Of a stretch of 64,000 nt of DNA, positions 1 through 10,955 are shown piece after piece. Below the pieces are notes generated by a model, which saw nothing but the letters and a program-made list of their open reading frames with translations, made no database searches and was not told the DNA's origin. Both the position numbers and the translations under genes were made by a program. Numbering within the stretch: position 1 is the stretch's first letter; every line of letters starts with the position of its first letter. The DNA comes from Portulaca oleracea (taxonomy: Eukaryota; Streptophyta; Magnoliopsida; Caryophyllales; Portulacaceae): the NCBI GenBank assembly GCA_029582165.1, contig CM055875.1, forward strand, positions 6,366,001-6,430,000. Reading direction: 5' to 3'.

Positions 1-1
1 T

Positions 2-310
2 GATCCAGTGTACGGGTGTGTGGGAGCAATTTCATCACTACAACAACAGATTGACACACTCCAAACCCAGTTAGCCCAAGCAAAGGCAGAGGTGGTGTAC
101 ATGAGGATGCGGCACTTGAACAGCATAACATTACAACCACCATGCAACAATCATCATCATCATCATCACCAAGGGACCAGGACCACCTCACTCGAAACCT
201 CCTCCCCTTCATCCAAGCTCATCTCTTCTCCCCAAGCTGCCAAGTCCTTTTTTAGCATGGACATCGTGGTAGATCAACCAAATCCAGCAGAATCTCTCTG
301 GTCATACTAA
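2..310 (+). CDS. LBD4: LOB-domain (LBD4-like) transcription factor, 3' part of the gene
   Basis: Reads in frame from the window edge as DPVYGCVGAISSLQQQIDTL and on to a TAA at 308-310. DPVYGCVGA closes the GAS block of class I LOB-domain proteins, and the leucine-spaced helix after it is the family's coiled coil for dimerisation. The family are nuclear plant DNA-binding factors; LBD4 members act in vascular and organ-boundary development. The N-terminal C block (CX2CX6CX3C) must lie outside the window. The tail is low-complexity (six His, Ser/Pro rich) and ends MDIVVDQPNPAESLWSY, which resembles the LBD4 C-terminus. The family is certain; the LBD4 assignment rests on that short tail. It is the only host gene I see, and it has no frame damage. 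Confidence 0.85.
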   Translation, partial: DPVYGCVGAISSLQQQIDTLQTQLAQAKAEVVYMRMRHLNSITLQPPCNNHHHHHHQGTRTTSLETSSPSSKLISSPQAAKSFFSMDIVVDQPNPAESLWSY

Positions 311-398
311 TTAATTATTTATTTACTTTTCCATGCCTACTTTCTATTTTTAATTATATCTCTCTTTATTTTACTCAATTACTTACTTAGGTGGGATT

Positions 399-427
399 AC
401 ACACACATATATATATATATATATATG
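399..427. repeat. AC/AT dinucleotide microsatellite
   Basis: A short AC run passes directly into about ten AT repeats downstream of the LBD stop codon. The rest of 311-553 is AT-rich flanking DNA in which I see nothing else. Confidence 0.9.
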
Positions 428-553
428 ATATAATACTAGTTTGTGCTGGTATATGGGACCTAGCGCTTGCTTTTTTTGTTACCATTAGTCCTTTACGTCC
501 ATCTTTATTGTACTACCACATGCATCTCTTTCTGCTTCACCCGCAGAAGATGA

Positions 554-1891
554 TGATGTATGCCAACTCACTAAGATCAGAGTGTTGAGCTAGACCACAC
601 CATACAGTCACACAAACACACAGCTAGATGCTTGAACTTTGCAATAAATGATAGAAAGCAACAAGCTGGAATAGAAGACAACCCAACAACAGAATAAAAG
701 GGATAGACTTGCTTACAGTTAATACAGATACATCACAACTGCAATCAAGGGCAAGGGACTCTCACATACATGCCTCTACAGATACACCAAAGCATGGATG
801 ATCAAGCTCAGTTTACACTTGTTGGATTTGCCAATTTCCAGTGACAGGAACTGATTGAACCAAGGTTGAGAGTTATAGGACACTCTCAAACTTTCAGAGG
901 TACTAGGACATTCGAGAATACTATTGAATAAACACTGAGATATCCTTCATTGATAGAAAACTTCATAATATAAAGAAAACTAATCAGTTTGATTAGTAGT
1001 TGCTTAAGTATAAGCATCCTGCCTAATCTCCCTAGAATATCCTAAGCTATAAAGTCTGAAACTAATACATGTGATTACATCCTAATGATCTCGAGTACAA
1101 ACTGTAAGAAAACAAAAGGAAAATACTAAGCTATTCTCTGATTGGACCAAATGCCAAAAGGGTGGCAAAATGGACCAATAGGGAGCTTTCCCCTCCTAAG
1201 GGGTAAAAACTAAGTTACTGAGGTAATTCCCGCGCCAATGCTAACCTGGAAGTAATCTCAACAGGTTAATATCATGCTGGAAAGACCAAAACAACCCCTG
1301 TGAACTGAAATCAAAACACATAGCCCCGTAATCGGGTTCGAAAACTGATAAACAACCCTGCTGGGATTGGTTGTTCTGACTTCTGAATCTTACTCGTGCC
1401 ATGCTTGATCATGCTGGGATTTGGCTTGGACTTGAAAAGGACATGGCAAGGAACAAAAAACTCCTAGGAAACATTGGCTGAAACTTCCTCAATCAAGAGA
1501 TACAACATTGAGAAAGTCAGCTGCTTGGATTGTTGTCATTGGAACGGAATTGGTCCGATGACCAATCGATGGGCCGAGTGGTCAAATGCCAGGGCTTGCT
1601 TTACAATGGTGTAACAAACCTGGATGGATGCTGTTGGTGGTGTGGTGGCTGCTGGTGATGCTAAGAACCTCCTGCTGGAATTTTGGACTACTGAGAAGTC
1701 TGTTGAGTGGCTTCTTTGTATGTCTTTGGGCTTTGAAAGCCTCTGCTTCGCTGGAAGGGCTGGTCTAGCCGAGCCAGGTGTGAAGCAGTGCTCCTCCTCC
1801 TTGTGCTGCTGCTATTGTTGGTGAAGATCCCTTGGAAGCCCCATTTGTTGATGAAGCTGCTGCTGATTGTTCTCCTTGATGGTCTCCATCA
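554..1891 (-). mobile_element. Solo LTR of the CRM-like (C) gypsy family
   Basis: Bounded by TGATGTATGC on the left and GGTCTCCATCA on the right, the same ends as the LTRs of element C1. It is flanked by a perfect 5-bp target duplication GATGA (549-553 and 1892-1896). No internal region remains, so this is a solo LTR left by LTR-LTR recombination. Orientation follows C1 (U3 at the right). An E2F-like TTCCCGCGCC lies at 1227-1236 and a dyad TGCTTA-AGTA-TAAGCA near 1001-1016. Confidence 0.93.
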
Positions 1892-1896
1892 GATGA

Positions 1897-2666
1897 TAAG
1901 GATCATTAATTAACCATATTATAATTTCTCTAGACATATATAATAATTATGACGTATTGTGTAGTTTAAGTATGAAGTAAACTTCACTGTCTCCCTCTTA
2001 AATTCGGCTCCATCTGTCACTTTTATTTTATTCCTTTCATTCTCTTCTTGTTATTATACTAATTCCTTTTTATTCTTTATAATATTTATTGCTTTGTAAT
2101 TGTAATACTAATCCATTAATAGTTTCTTTATTAAATTATCTTGTTTTTATCTTTTAAATTTAAAACAATCAATAAAATTAATTTTTCAAGCTAGGGTTGC
2201 TCAAATATTTGAAATAAGAGAGATTCCATCATTGTTGAAAACTTTTTCAATTATTATTGTAAAAAAATATATATATTGTAGTTTTAAAAAGTCAAAATGA
2301 ATACATATTTATTAAATTGAATTGTTGCTACAAGTAATATTATTCATTAACATTCATAATAAAAATATATAATTCATTAACATATAGTTTTTTTTAACAA
2401 TATTTAATATTTTTTAGGAGATTCTATTATACATGAATTTTTTCAACTATCATAATTAAAATGTTAGCAACTGCTAACTCAACCTTACAAAACTTAAAAT
2501 AACTTGTTGCAACACTTTTTTTTTTTTAATTTTTAATACATTGATAACTCGGGTCACCTACTAAGTGCCCTATTTCTGACAGAGCCCAATATGTTTACAT
2601 GGATCAAACCCTAGTAGGAAGTATAAACCTCTCACCCTCATGCGACTTGATAAGCTACAAACTTAT
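1897..2666. other. AT-rich intergenic DNA
   Basis: Very AT-rich, with poly-T runs (about 2518-2530), no open frames and no recognisable element. 2662-2666 (CTTAT) would be the left target site of the next LTR, but the matching right copy is not present. Confidence 0.6.
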
Positions 2667-3176
2667 TGTTGGGTTTATGGCCCATTGGATCCGCTAAGGT
2701 CCAAAGAAGATACAGTTTTAATCTAATTCTAATTCCCTCTTCAAGTTTGATACTATTTGTTGTTATTTGAGTTTTAGTCTGACTCTATTTGTCTCTTAGC
2801 TGCCCTATAAATATGGTTCAACTTTCTCCACTTTATTCATCGATTAGATTAGAATGAAAATATTGAGAGAGAGACAGTTTCACCAATATTTTCCCAGTAT
2901 ATCCCGAGAGATTGTGAGTTGAGAGTTTGAAAGATTTTTATTGTAACCTACTTTTGTTGATCGCATCACACCTTATGATAGTGATCGAGTTATACTCCTC
3001 CCTTATCACAGTGGATTATTTTCTGACTATTGCCATTCATGGGTTTTACTTCGAGTTCTTCGGTTTCCAACGCCTGGTGTTCGTTATCGCTTATTTTTGG
3101 TTCTTGAATTTTGTCGTAATTTCCTTCATCTCATTTATTTCGTTTCCGCTATAACCTTGCACTTATTTTCCTAGCA
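2667..3176 (+). mobile_element. 5' LTR of Ty1/copia element G
   Basis: Starts TGTTGGGTTTATGG and ends CCTAGCA, two bases before a methionine-tRNA primer site. A TATA box (CTATAAATATGG) lies near 2806-2817 and is followed by a T-rich leader. About 510 bp, normal for copia. Confidence 0.8.
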
Positions 3177-3178
3177 AG

Positions 3179-3190
3179 TGGTATTAGAGC
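3179..3190 (+). promoter_or_regulatory. Primer-binding site of copia G
   Basis: TGGTATTAGAGC differs by one base from the plant initiator-Met tRNA complement TGGTATCAGAGC. It sits directly between the LTR and gag. Confidence 0.85.
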
Positions 3191-3193
3191 AAG

Positions 3194-3482
3194 GTGGAGT
3201 TGGCTTCAATCATAAAGTGCGATATTCCAAAATTCGATGGAACGAGGAGTTTCACTAGGTGGAGACTGCAGATGAAGGAGGTCCTGATTCAACACAGGTT
3301 AAGGGATTTGATTGAGTATCCCGACACGAAGACTGATGCAACAATGAGCAATGAAAACTTCAAAAAGCTTCAGAAGGAGATCCAGGGAAACCTGAGTCTA
3401 AGGGATTGGAAGAAGCTGGAAGACAAGGCTCTGGTAGGGATTCAACTGTGTTTGGCAGAACATATTCAGATAGAGGTGATGC
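3194..3482 (+). pseudogene. Ty1/copia gag, N-terminal fragment (element G)
   Basis: Reads MELASIIKCDIPKFDGTRSF and continues with FTRWRLQMKEVLIQ, the typical start of plant copia Gag (capsid precursor). The frame is open for about 95 codons and is then cut in mid-domain by gypsy LTR B1 at 3483. No zinc knuckle, protease, integrase or RT of this element is visible, so the rest was lost or lies beyond the nest. Confidence 0.8.
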
Positions 3483-5096
3483 TGTTTAGGCTCAGTTTTA
3501 GGCCTAAATAACGCCTTTCGACTTGTTATTTTGGCTCAATTCCGAGTCTTTTTCATCGTTTTTATTAGTTTTTTAGATGTTTTACAGGTTTTCGCACTTT
3601 TGGAGCAAAAACAAGGAAAATGAGCTAAATCGAGGCTTTTTAGGGAATCTCGAGCAATTTCCAGAGCCAAGCCAAACCGAGCCAAGCTGAGCCAAGCCGA
3701 GCAGAGGAGTGAAGCGGAGTCGACCTGGGAACTCTTTCCCTCATGTTTGAAGCTAAACAGGGGTGTAACACCCACTACAACCCTTGTAGCGGGCATTACA
3801 ACCCATGGAAGGATGACATGGGAAGGAGACAGAAAGGCGTTGCGCCTGCTACACTTGTGGTGACACCCGCCACAAGCCTATGACACCCGCTATAAGCCGA
3901 TGATGCCCACTACACAACGCCAAACACTGATCGCCCATCTTTGCTAGCAGGCTGTCGCACCCGCGACCAAGCGCGGAGGCTGGAATCGCCCTGCTATCTT
4001 CTCATCCTCGCACCCGCGACCATGGTTGTCATGCCCGCGACCTGCCTGTTGTCTGTGTTGATTTTCGGCTTTAAACAACAAGTTTTATGTAACAACCAGG
4101 CCTTGTATATATACTCAAAGTGACGATTTTATTAGGAAGACTCCAACATTCAGCTTTCATCCAAGTTTTAGAGAGAGATTAGGGTTTGATTAGAGTGATT
4201 TAGATTGGTTTAACCTAGGTTAAGTGGATTTTGGGATTTTATTCAAGATTTGAAGGTTCAATCAATTGAGAGATTGTTTTGGATCATCATCTCCATTGCT
4301 TTCCTTTGTTCATTTTTAGCATTTTCAGCATTTGATAAGTATTCTTTTCCTTTAATCTCTACTTTCCTTCGTTAATTACTTTACTTGCTTGTTGATTACT
4401 TGTCATTTTAATTGCTTTAATTGAGTTTTGGTTATTTGATGCTAGATATCATGTTTAGGGCTGGATTTGATGTTGTTAGCTTAGTTGTGGTAATGATTAG
4501 TTGCTAGAAACCCCGTGGGTTAGGGGGTAATTAAGGGTGTGAATGGGTAATTAGGAATTGGTTAGCAATTTTAGTGAGTCATTAGGTAGGAAATCACTTT
4601 CCCTCTCCAATCCTTCCCTCAAGTGGGGTGTATTCGGGTCCGAAAGCTCTCGAATACATCCAACACTTGTTATGGAAGGTTGGAGATGGGATGGTTAATG
4701 CTCACTCACGAAAGTGGAAGGAGGTTAGCTAGGAAATTCTGTTTCATTAACCCTCCGGGTCCGTGGTGGACTTTGAGGCAGTTAGTCCGGACTATTCTCG
4801 AAAGAGGAAGACCGTTTGGTATTTTTTAACAGAATTGCCACTTGATTTTCCTCTCTTGTTGCTCTCTCTTTGCAAAACCCCTCTCTTTGTTCCCATTTAC
4901 ATCCCGAAAAGCCTCCAAAGCCCATTGTCTCATCTTCACCTGACTCTTCGTCTATTTTGTTGCTTTGTCACCCTTTCTAACCTGTTTTCATACCTTAGCG
5001 ATCTCGACCATAACCTCGACCTAGATTCTATGACCAAGGCCCTTCGGTCCCTGAGAAGAAAGATAAAAACTGATTAATACTAACCACGTGTACACA
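3483..5096 (+). mobile_element. 5' LTR of gypsy element B1
   Basis: Starts TGTTTAGGCTC and ends GTGTACACA just before a tRNA-Asp-type primer site. It aligns along its length with B2 (29296) and B3 (58773), though clearly diverged. A TATA box (TATATATA) is at about 4106. Upstream are degenerate copies of the family's palindromes, for example TTGTAGCGGGCATTACAA at 3784-3801, and several ACCCGCGACC motifs (3960-4045). Confidence 0.85.
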
Positions 5097-5099
5097 AAA

Positions 5100-5117
5100 T
5101 GGTGCCGTTGTCGGGAA
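5100..5117 (+). promoter_or_regulatory. tRNA-Asp-type primer-binding site of B1 (mutated)
   Basis: TGGTGCCGTTGTCGGGAA matches the complement of the tRNA-Asp 3' end (TGGCGCCGTTGCCGGGGA) with a few changes. B3 keeps a better copy at 60466-60483. Confidence 0.8.
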
Positions 5118-5236
5118 GCAAGCGCCCCTAGTTTTAGTTTCTTGGTTATAGGTTGTTTAAGATTACTTTCACGCTAGAAATCAGATTGTCCCAATCCCAA
5201 TGAATTTGATGCTTCTTTGTTTCTTGTTGGTGCATG

Positions 5237-5950
5237 TAGGTTCGCCTTAATGTCCTATCAAGCATTGTAGGAGGCTTCGAGTCCTGATGGGTGAGGTTCG
5301 AGCTGATTGACCCCGTATCCTTCTATCGTATTCCGTTCCATCTTCGGGTACGGGAGGCAACCCGATCATCTTACAACCATTGCCATCAGACACGGTGTTC
5401 GAATTCAAGCCGTTGCTACTTGAAGTTTTTGAAAGCAACCCATTTCATGGAGACACTTCCGAGAGTCCTATTGCTCATATTGAGAAATTCGAAAAGCGCA
5501 TCAGTTTCATGCATATGTCTGGGATATCATCGGAATATTTACAGTTGAAGTTCTTTCCTCTAACTCTGACAGGGAAAGCTGAGATGTGGCTTGACATATG
5601 CCCACCTGGATCTTATTCTTCATGGGAGGCTCTCAAGAGAGACTTTCTTCAAAGATTCATCCCGCCCAATGAAACTTGTAGACTCCAGCAAGCTATTATG
5701 AGTTTTAAGCAAGAATCCGGAGAAACTCATTTGGAAGCCTAGGGAGATTCAAGGGTCTCCAACGACAGTGTCCGCATTACAATTTACCCAATTGGATGTT
5801 ACTTCAACACTTATATTGTGGACTCTTTGATTGTCTCAAAGAATCAATCGACATCGCATCCGGAGGGACGTTTATGAAGAAGACCGCAAAGGAGGCTAAC
5901 AAATTCCTTCATGAGCTTACTCAATATTCTCCCGATTTGGGAGGTTGCTG
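5237..5950 (+). pseudogene. Gypsy gag (B1), broken
   Basis: Retrotransposon Gag capsid domain: FEFKPLLLEVFESNPFHG, then the helical core including GKAEMWLDICPPGS, SSWEALKRDFLQRF and IMSFKQESGETHLEAW. It resembles Athila-type Gag, and B3 carries the homologous start (60736-61075). A good start codon is missing and the frame shifts at about 5742 (the following GRFKGLQRQCPHY is in another frame). Non-functional. Confidence 0.8.
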
Positions 5951-7051
5951 ATCAAGGGATGGAGGTTCATCTTTGGAGACTGACCTTACTATTAAACTTC
6001 TCATGGCTACCGTCCTTGAGATGCAACAAAGAAAGACGTTTGAAGGAACTATCAATCAATTAGAGATTCCTCATGAGACTCATGCTTTCGCCCAAAACAC
6101 CCAACACGTTTCTTCTAGTTACCAAGACCAACATGTTTGGCAACCTACCTATCACCAACCTATCCCTCAACCTCATGAATTTCAACCACCTCAAGAGTCC
6201 ACCATAGAGAGATTGTTGAGAATCAAGAAAATGACAAGGCTCACCTCGCAAGTCTTGAGAACCAATATGCCCAAATTTCTCAGCAAGAATGCCCTCCTCA
6301 TACCATCCCTATCCAACCTTTACCTACCCAGATGGTGCAAGTAAATTCTGTCGATCTGTGGGGTGGAGAAGAGGTCAATGAATCCAAATGGGTAGAGGAG
6401 AGCCTTTTGAAGGAAAAAGAATAAAATGAAATGAGGATGAATGAGAGGAAGAAGTGATGGTTGAGGAAGACAAGGGTGTAGATGAGGAGAAGTTGGATAA
6501 GGAAGTGGAGGAAGAACAAGAAGAGACCTTGGAAGAGAATGATTGTGAATCCCGAGGAGCAAACCACTCCCCACCAACTTCCAGTTCCTCTCCCTAAATA
6601 GTTGATACAACACTTGATTGATGAAGGACACCTTGAATTAAAGCTTGGAAATTCGAGTGAGAAGCCCTCTTTCAAGGGACCCTGTGTTGAAGTCAATATG
6701 GTACAAAAGGTTGTTTATGAGCATCAAGTGGAGGACTACTTTCTTGAAGTGGAGCCCGGCGATTGGGGTGGAAACAATCACCTCGAGGCCCTATTGTTCC
6801 GAACCTGACGGATTTGGAGATGTTTTTCAAGATAACCCCCTCAAGATCATACCATTGAGGAAGGAAATTTCCTTGGATGAGGTTTATATCGAGGGCATAA
6901 AGATTGAGGAGATTGCCCCCAAGGGCCTGAAACTCGGAGAACCACTTGATGTAGAGCCCAAGTTGCTCCTTTATTTCCATCACCCAATCAAACCACCGGA
7001 GGAGAATCTTGTTCTATTTGCGGAGGTGATGTTGAAAAAGGAGAAGGAAGC
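5951..7051 (+). pseudogene. Remainder of B1 internal region, Gln/Pro-rich then acidic, function unknown
   Basis: 5973-6344 is a Gln/Pro/His-rich stretch (WQPTYHQPIPQPHEFQPPQE), as often follows the Gag core. 6645-7051 encodes a charged segment with DGFGDVFQDNPLKIIPL and LLYFHHPIKPPEENLV that I cannot assign. No protease DSG, RT YxDD or integrase motif is present, so B1 has lost pol. It ends at 7051, where copia H inserted; GAAGC (7047-7051) is the left target site. Confidence 0.55.
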
Positions 7052-7613
7052 TGTTAGGATCGAAGAGTACTTAAGCAACCACAAAAAATAGGAAATAATA
7101 GCGGAAAAAGAAATAAGAAATTTGACACCAGAGGTTTAACATGGAAAAAACCCAAAGCGGGAAAAAAAACCACGGAATCGATGCACTAGTAATATGAGGA
7201 TTACAATACAATGGTTGTGTTTCTCTCTATCTCACTCTATCTCAGAGGATACATGATAGGGAGAACCTAAACCCCTATATATACTAGTGATACAAGAGAA
7301 AACCTAGGTTACAATATGGCAGTAACCTAAACAATATGGAAATCTCCAGAAAAAGGAAACAATTGTAGAATAGGAAACAATATCTTGGCGCTATCCAAGA
7401 ATTGTCGACATAATACAAACGCAGGCAGCGAGACAGAAGCGCTGGCAGCGTGCACAATCTGACTCTCACTGACCGAGACGTTGGGAGAGTCAGTACGGGC
7501 GTTGGCAGCGCCTGCTGCTTGCGTCTAGTTCCTCCCTCGTTTCTTCCACCTTCTACCTACTTCCTTCCTTCCTTCTTCTTTCTTCTTCTCCCATTTGGTC
7601 TCCGCACCCAACA
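7052..7613 (-). mobile_element. 3' LTR of copia H
   Basis: On the plus strand it runs from TGTTAGGATCG to GCACCCAACA. The copy at 28883 matches it closely but lacks about 65 bp near 7190-7255. A minus-strand TATA box is at 7276-7283. Upstream of it are GC-rich dyads: CGCTG-G-CAGCG at 7440-7450 and the imperfect GCGTTG-G-CAGCGC at 7499-7511. Confidence 0.85.
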
Positions 7614-8516
7614 ATATTCCACTTGGAGATCAAACCTGAACCATCCTCAACTTTCTCCACAAGTTCCCCTAGTGCATCGACCGACCTCTTCATCAGTACG
7701 AGAGGCCTCCTGAGACCGCACCCGACCTCAATTTCCCTACATCCACTGGCTTACCCTTGATCTTGTAGACCCACTTCTTCCCGCCCTTCTTCCCCACAGA
7801 TAATCTCACCGGCTTCCAGGTTCTCTCAAGTGACGCAATCTCATCAACCATTGCATGCTCCCACTTGAACCGAGCCTCCGCCTGCACAGCCTTAGTAGGG
7901 AATCTGGCTCACCAACATCTCTGGTAGCCCTCCTGGATCTCCTCACAGTGGATGGTGCGCTGGAGCTTTCACCTAGCTCTTGTGGTTCAGGTCCTTCAGC
8001 AACTTGATCTGCAACTTGTGGAGCTTCCTGTGGTTCCTTCGTTTCCTCCCTAGACACACCAAGCCTAACAGAAACCTTCACCGCCTTAGCTCCCTCTGGC
8101 TTCTTGTCACCTGAGTCACTCTATATTGGAGGAAACAAGAAAAGATGCACTTGAGTCAACAATCCATGACTCTTCAGGACTAGATACACTCAAAACTAGG
8201 GCTTCACAAAGGTTTTCGGCAGAGTTGATAGAGTCCTGGTCATCATTACCCTTCCCTTTCCCATGTCTAGGCAATCTCTCTTAAAGTAACCCTTATCACC
8301 ATAACCATAACACACAATATTGCTCATGTCCCTAGGCTTGCCTGCCCTGGAATTATTCGAATTCCCATTGTTCTTCCTACCCCTGACACTTAATGCAATT
8401 CTCGAAGATTCACAACTAGAATTCTTCCTACGAAGACCCTCAGTAAGCAATACAGACTTCACCTCATCAAATTTCATCTCGTCAGCATCCTTAGCACTAC
8501 TAACAGTAGTTACAAG
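7614..8516 (-). pseudogene. Copia H: gag end, protease start and RT start fused by deletions
   Basis: Reading leftward from the C1 insertion point: a Gag C-terminal region with a degenerate zinc knuckle (VCYGYGDKGYFKRDC, where CX2CX4HX4C is expected); SWIVDSSASF, matching the start of copia protease (usual DSGAS); a Ser/Arg linker (APSTVRRSRRATRDV) of the kind before copia RT; then EHAMVDEIASLERTWKPVRL and WVYKIKG from the RT N-terminus. Protease body, integrase, most of RT and RNase H are missing. 8512-8516 (ACAAG) is the left target duplication of C1. Confidence 0.75.
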
Positions 8517-9872
8517 TGATGTATGCTAGCTCACAATGATCAGAGTATTGAACTAGAATGTACCATACAGTCACACACACACACAGTTGAATGCTTGTAA
8601 AACAATAGCTAATTGAAAGCAATTAGCTGGAATAGAAGACAACCCAATACAAAGAATAAAAGGATAGACTTGTTTACAACTGTTACAGACACACCTTCAG
8701 TTGCAATCAAGGGCAAAGGTCTCTCCCATTCAATCTCCTACAGACACACCAGAGCATAGATGATCAAGCACAAGTGACATTTGTTGGATTCTTGCAAAAA
8801 TCCAGTGACAGGAGCTGATTTAACCAAGGATTGAGAGTTATTTGTTACTCACAAACTTTCAGAGATTCTAAGACACTCGAGAATACTATTGAATAAACAC
8901 TGATCTCCTTTCATTGCTGGAAACTTCAAAATATAAAGAAAACTATAGTTTGATTAGCAGCTGCCTAACATAAGCTAATATGCCTAATCTCCCTGACTTA
9001 ATCTAACTTACAAAGCTTAGAATAAATACAACTGATTACATCCTAATCTAACTAATATGATTCAGATTACATCTTGCTAGAAAATAAAAGGAAAATATAA
9101 ACTGAACTTTGATTGGACCAAATGCCAAAAGAGTGGCAAAATGAACCAATCACAAGCTTTCCTGCCTAAGGGGGTAAATATTTAGTTACTAAGGTAGTTC
9201 TCGCGCAATCACTAACCTGGAAGTAATCTCAACAAGTTAAGAATGAACTGGAAAGACCAAAATAACCTCTACAGACAGATAACAAAAGACTTAGCCTCAG
9301 AACTGAGGTTCTAGAAAAATTGATAACAAACAACCCTGCTGGGATTGTTTGTTCTGGCACTTGAAACTTGTTGATGCCATGCTTGAACATGCTGGAACTC
9401 GGCTTGGACTTGAAAATGGCATGACATAGAACAAAAAACTCCTAGGGAACCTTAGCTAATTCTTCCTCAATCAATAGATATGACATTGAGAAAGACTGTT
9501 GCTTGGACTGTTGTTGCTGGGAACTGGATTTGGTATGAATGACCAATGCTGATGGGATGAATGGCTGAAGGTGCCAAGACTTGTTTCACAAGTGTGTAGC
9601 AAGCTAGGATGGATGCTGTGGATGGATTGGTGGCTGCTGGAGGTGCTGTGAACCTCCTGCTAGGTAGCTGAACTACTAAGTGACTTGCTGCTTCTGCTGA
9701 ATTTAGGAAGCTTGCTGTTTCTGCTGGACTTGCTTCCTTAGCTGCTGAGTTTGGTGAACCAACATGGTCTCCTCCCTGTGCTGCTGCTGAAAGTGCTGGT
9801 GAAGCTCCTATAGATGCCTCCTTTGCTGATGATGTTGCTGCTGCTTGCTGTTCTTCAGGATGGTCTCCATCA
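8517..9872 (-). mobile_element. 3' LTR of C1
   Basis: Complete LTR of about 1356 bp, plus-strand ends TGATGTATGC and GGTCTCCATCA. The E2F-like motif is present as TTCTCGCGCA at 9198-9207. On the minus strand the first part of the LTR is open in the frame of pol and encodes an Ala/Ser-rich tail (EEQQAAATSSAKEAS). Confidence 0.92.
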
Positions 9873-9881
9873 TCTTCCCCC
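9873..9881 (-). promoter_or_regulatory. Polypurine tract of C1
   Basis: GGGGGAAGA on the minus strand directly abuts the LTR start TGATGGAGACC. This is the expected priming site for plus-strand DNA. Confidence 0.85.
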
Positions 9882-9883
9882 GG

Positions 9884-10955
9884 TTAAGGAAAGTTTGTCC
9901 TTAAACTTGGAAGGTCTTCATCTGTTGGATAGTATGGTCGAAGATCTACTACATTGAATGTTGTTGATCCTCCATACTCTTCAGATAGGTCCAACCTATA
10001 GGCATTGTTACCTATTTTCTTAAGCACTTCAAATGGTCCATCTGCTCTTGGAAGCAACTTGCCTTTTCTCTTGCTGGGGAACCTGTCCTTCCTCAAGTGG
10101 ATCCAAACTAAATCTTTAGGCTGGAAAATGACCTTCTTCCTATGCTTGTTGGCTGATGCAGACATCTACTCATTATACTTGGCAATTTTCTCCTTCACTT
10201 GCTGATGAAGCTCCCTGATTTGATCTGCTCTTTTACCTGCTTCAAAACTAAATTTGATAGAAGTAGTTAGTGGAACTAAATCCAAAGGGGAAATTGGATT
10301 TTTATCATAGACTACTTGGAATGGAGAGTATCCTGTGGCCTTGGATGGTGCTTTGTTGTAAGCAAACTCAGCATGGGGCAAGATAGTGTCCCATCCTGCT
10401 TTATTTTTGTAGTGCTCTCAGTAGGACTCTAAGTGTTCTATTAGTAACCTCTGTCTGTCCATCAGTTTGTGGGTGGCAAGTGGTGCTGTACTTGAGTTGT
10501 GTGCCTAATTTCTTCCACAAAGTAACCCAAAAATGGCTCTAAAACTTGGTATTCCTGTCAGAAACCATAGTCTTTGGCACTCCATGCAATCTTACAATCT
10601 CCTGGAAGAACAATTCTACAACTCTTGTGGCATCAAAGGTGGTGTGGCAAGGTATGAAATGTGCCATCATTGAAAATCTATCAATCACCACCATCATTGA
10701 ATCCTTGCCTCTTTGAGTTCTTGGCAAACCCACAATGAAATCAAGGTTGGCATCTTCCCAAGGGCTGCCGGGAACTGGCAATGGTGTGTATAAACCTTGA
10801 GGTAGGCTATGTGACTTTGTCAATTGAAAAATATTGCACCTCTTCAGTAGATGCTCCACATCTTTTTTCATCTTTAGCCAACTGTAGTGCTCTTTTAACC
10901 TCCTACTAATTGCATCTGCTCCTTTGTTTAGCAATCCTGATTTGTGGTGGATCAT
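9884..10955 (-). pseudogene. C1 RNase H end and integrase, broken
   Basis: Begins with the RNase H end (HHKSGLLNKGADAISRR), fused by a deletion to the last part of the integrase zinc finger (HYSWLKMKKDVEHLLKRC). The core follows: DFIVGLPRTQRGKDSMM with the first Asp, MVSDRNTKF with the second Asp, and PQTDGQTEV with the Glu in a shifted frame near 10470. The C-terminal GPF module ([20 protein letters not shown]) and [15 protein letters not shown] end at a TAA (9884-9886) just before the PPT. The HHCC finger is incomplete and several stops and shifts interrupt the protein. Confidence 0.88.

Noticed and set aside
6298..6696. Minus-strand open frames with hydrophobic residues
   Set aside because: They are the complement of the acidic/Gln-rich B1 region; no family motif or start context supports them.
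7693..7887. Independent small gene with WVYKIKG
   Set aside because: It is the start of copia RT in element H, not a separate gene.
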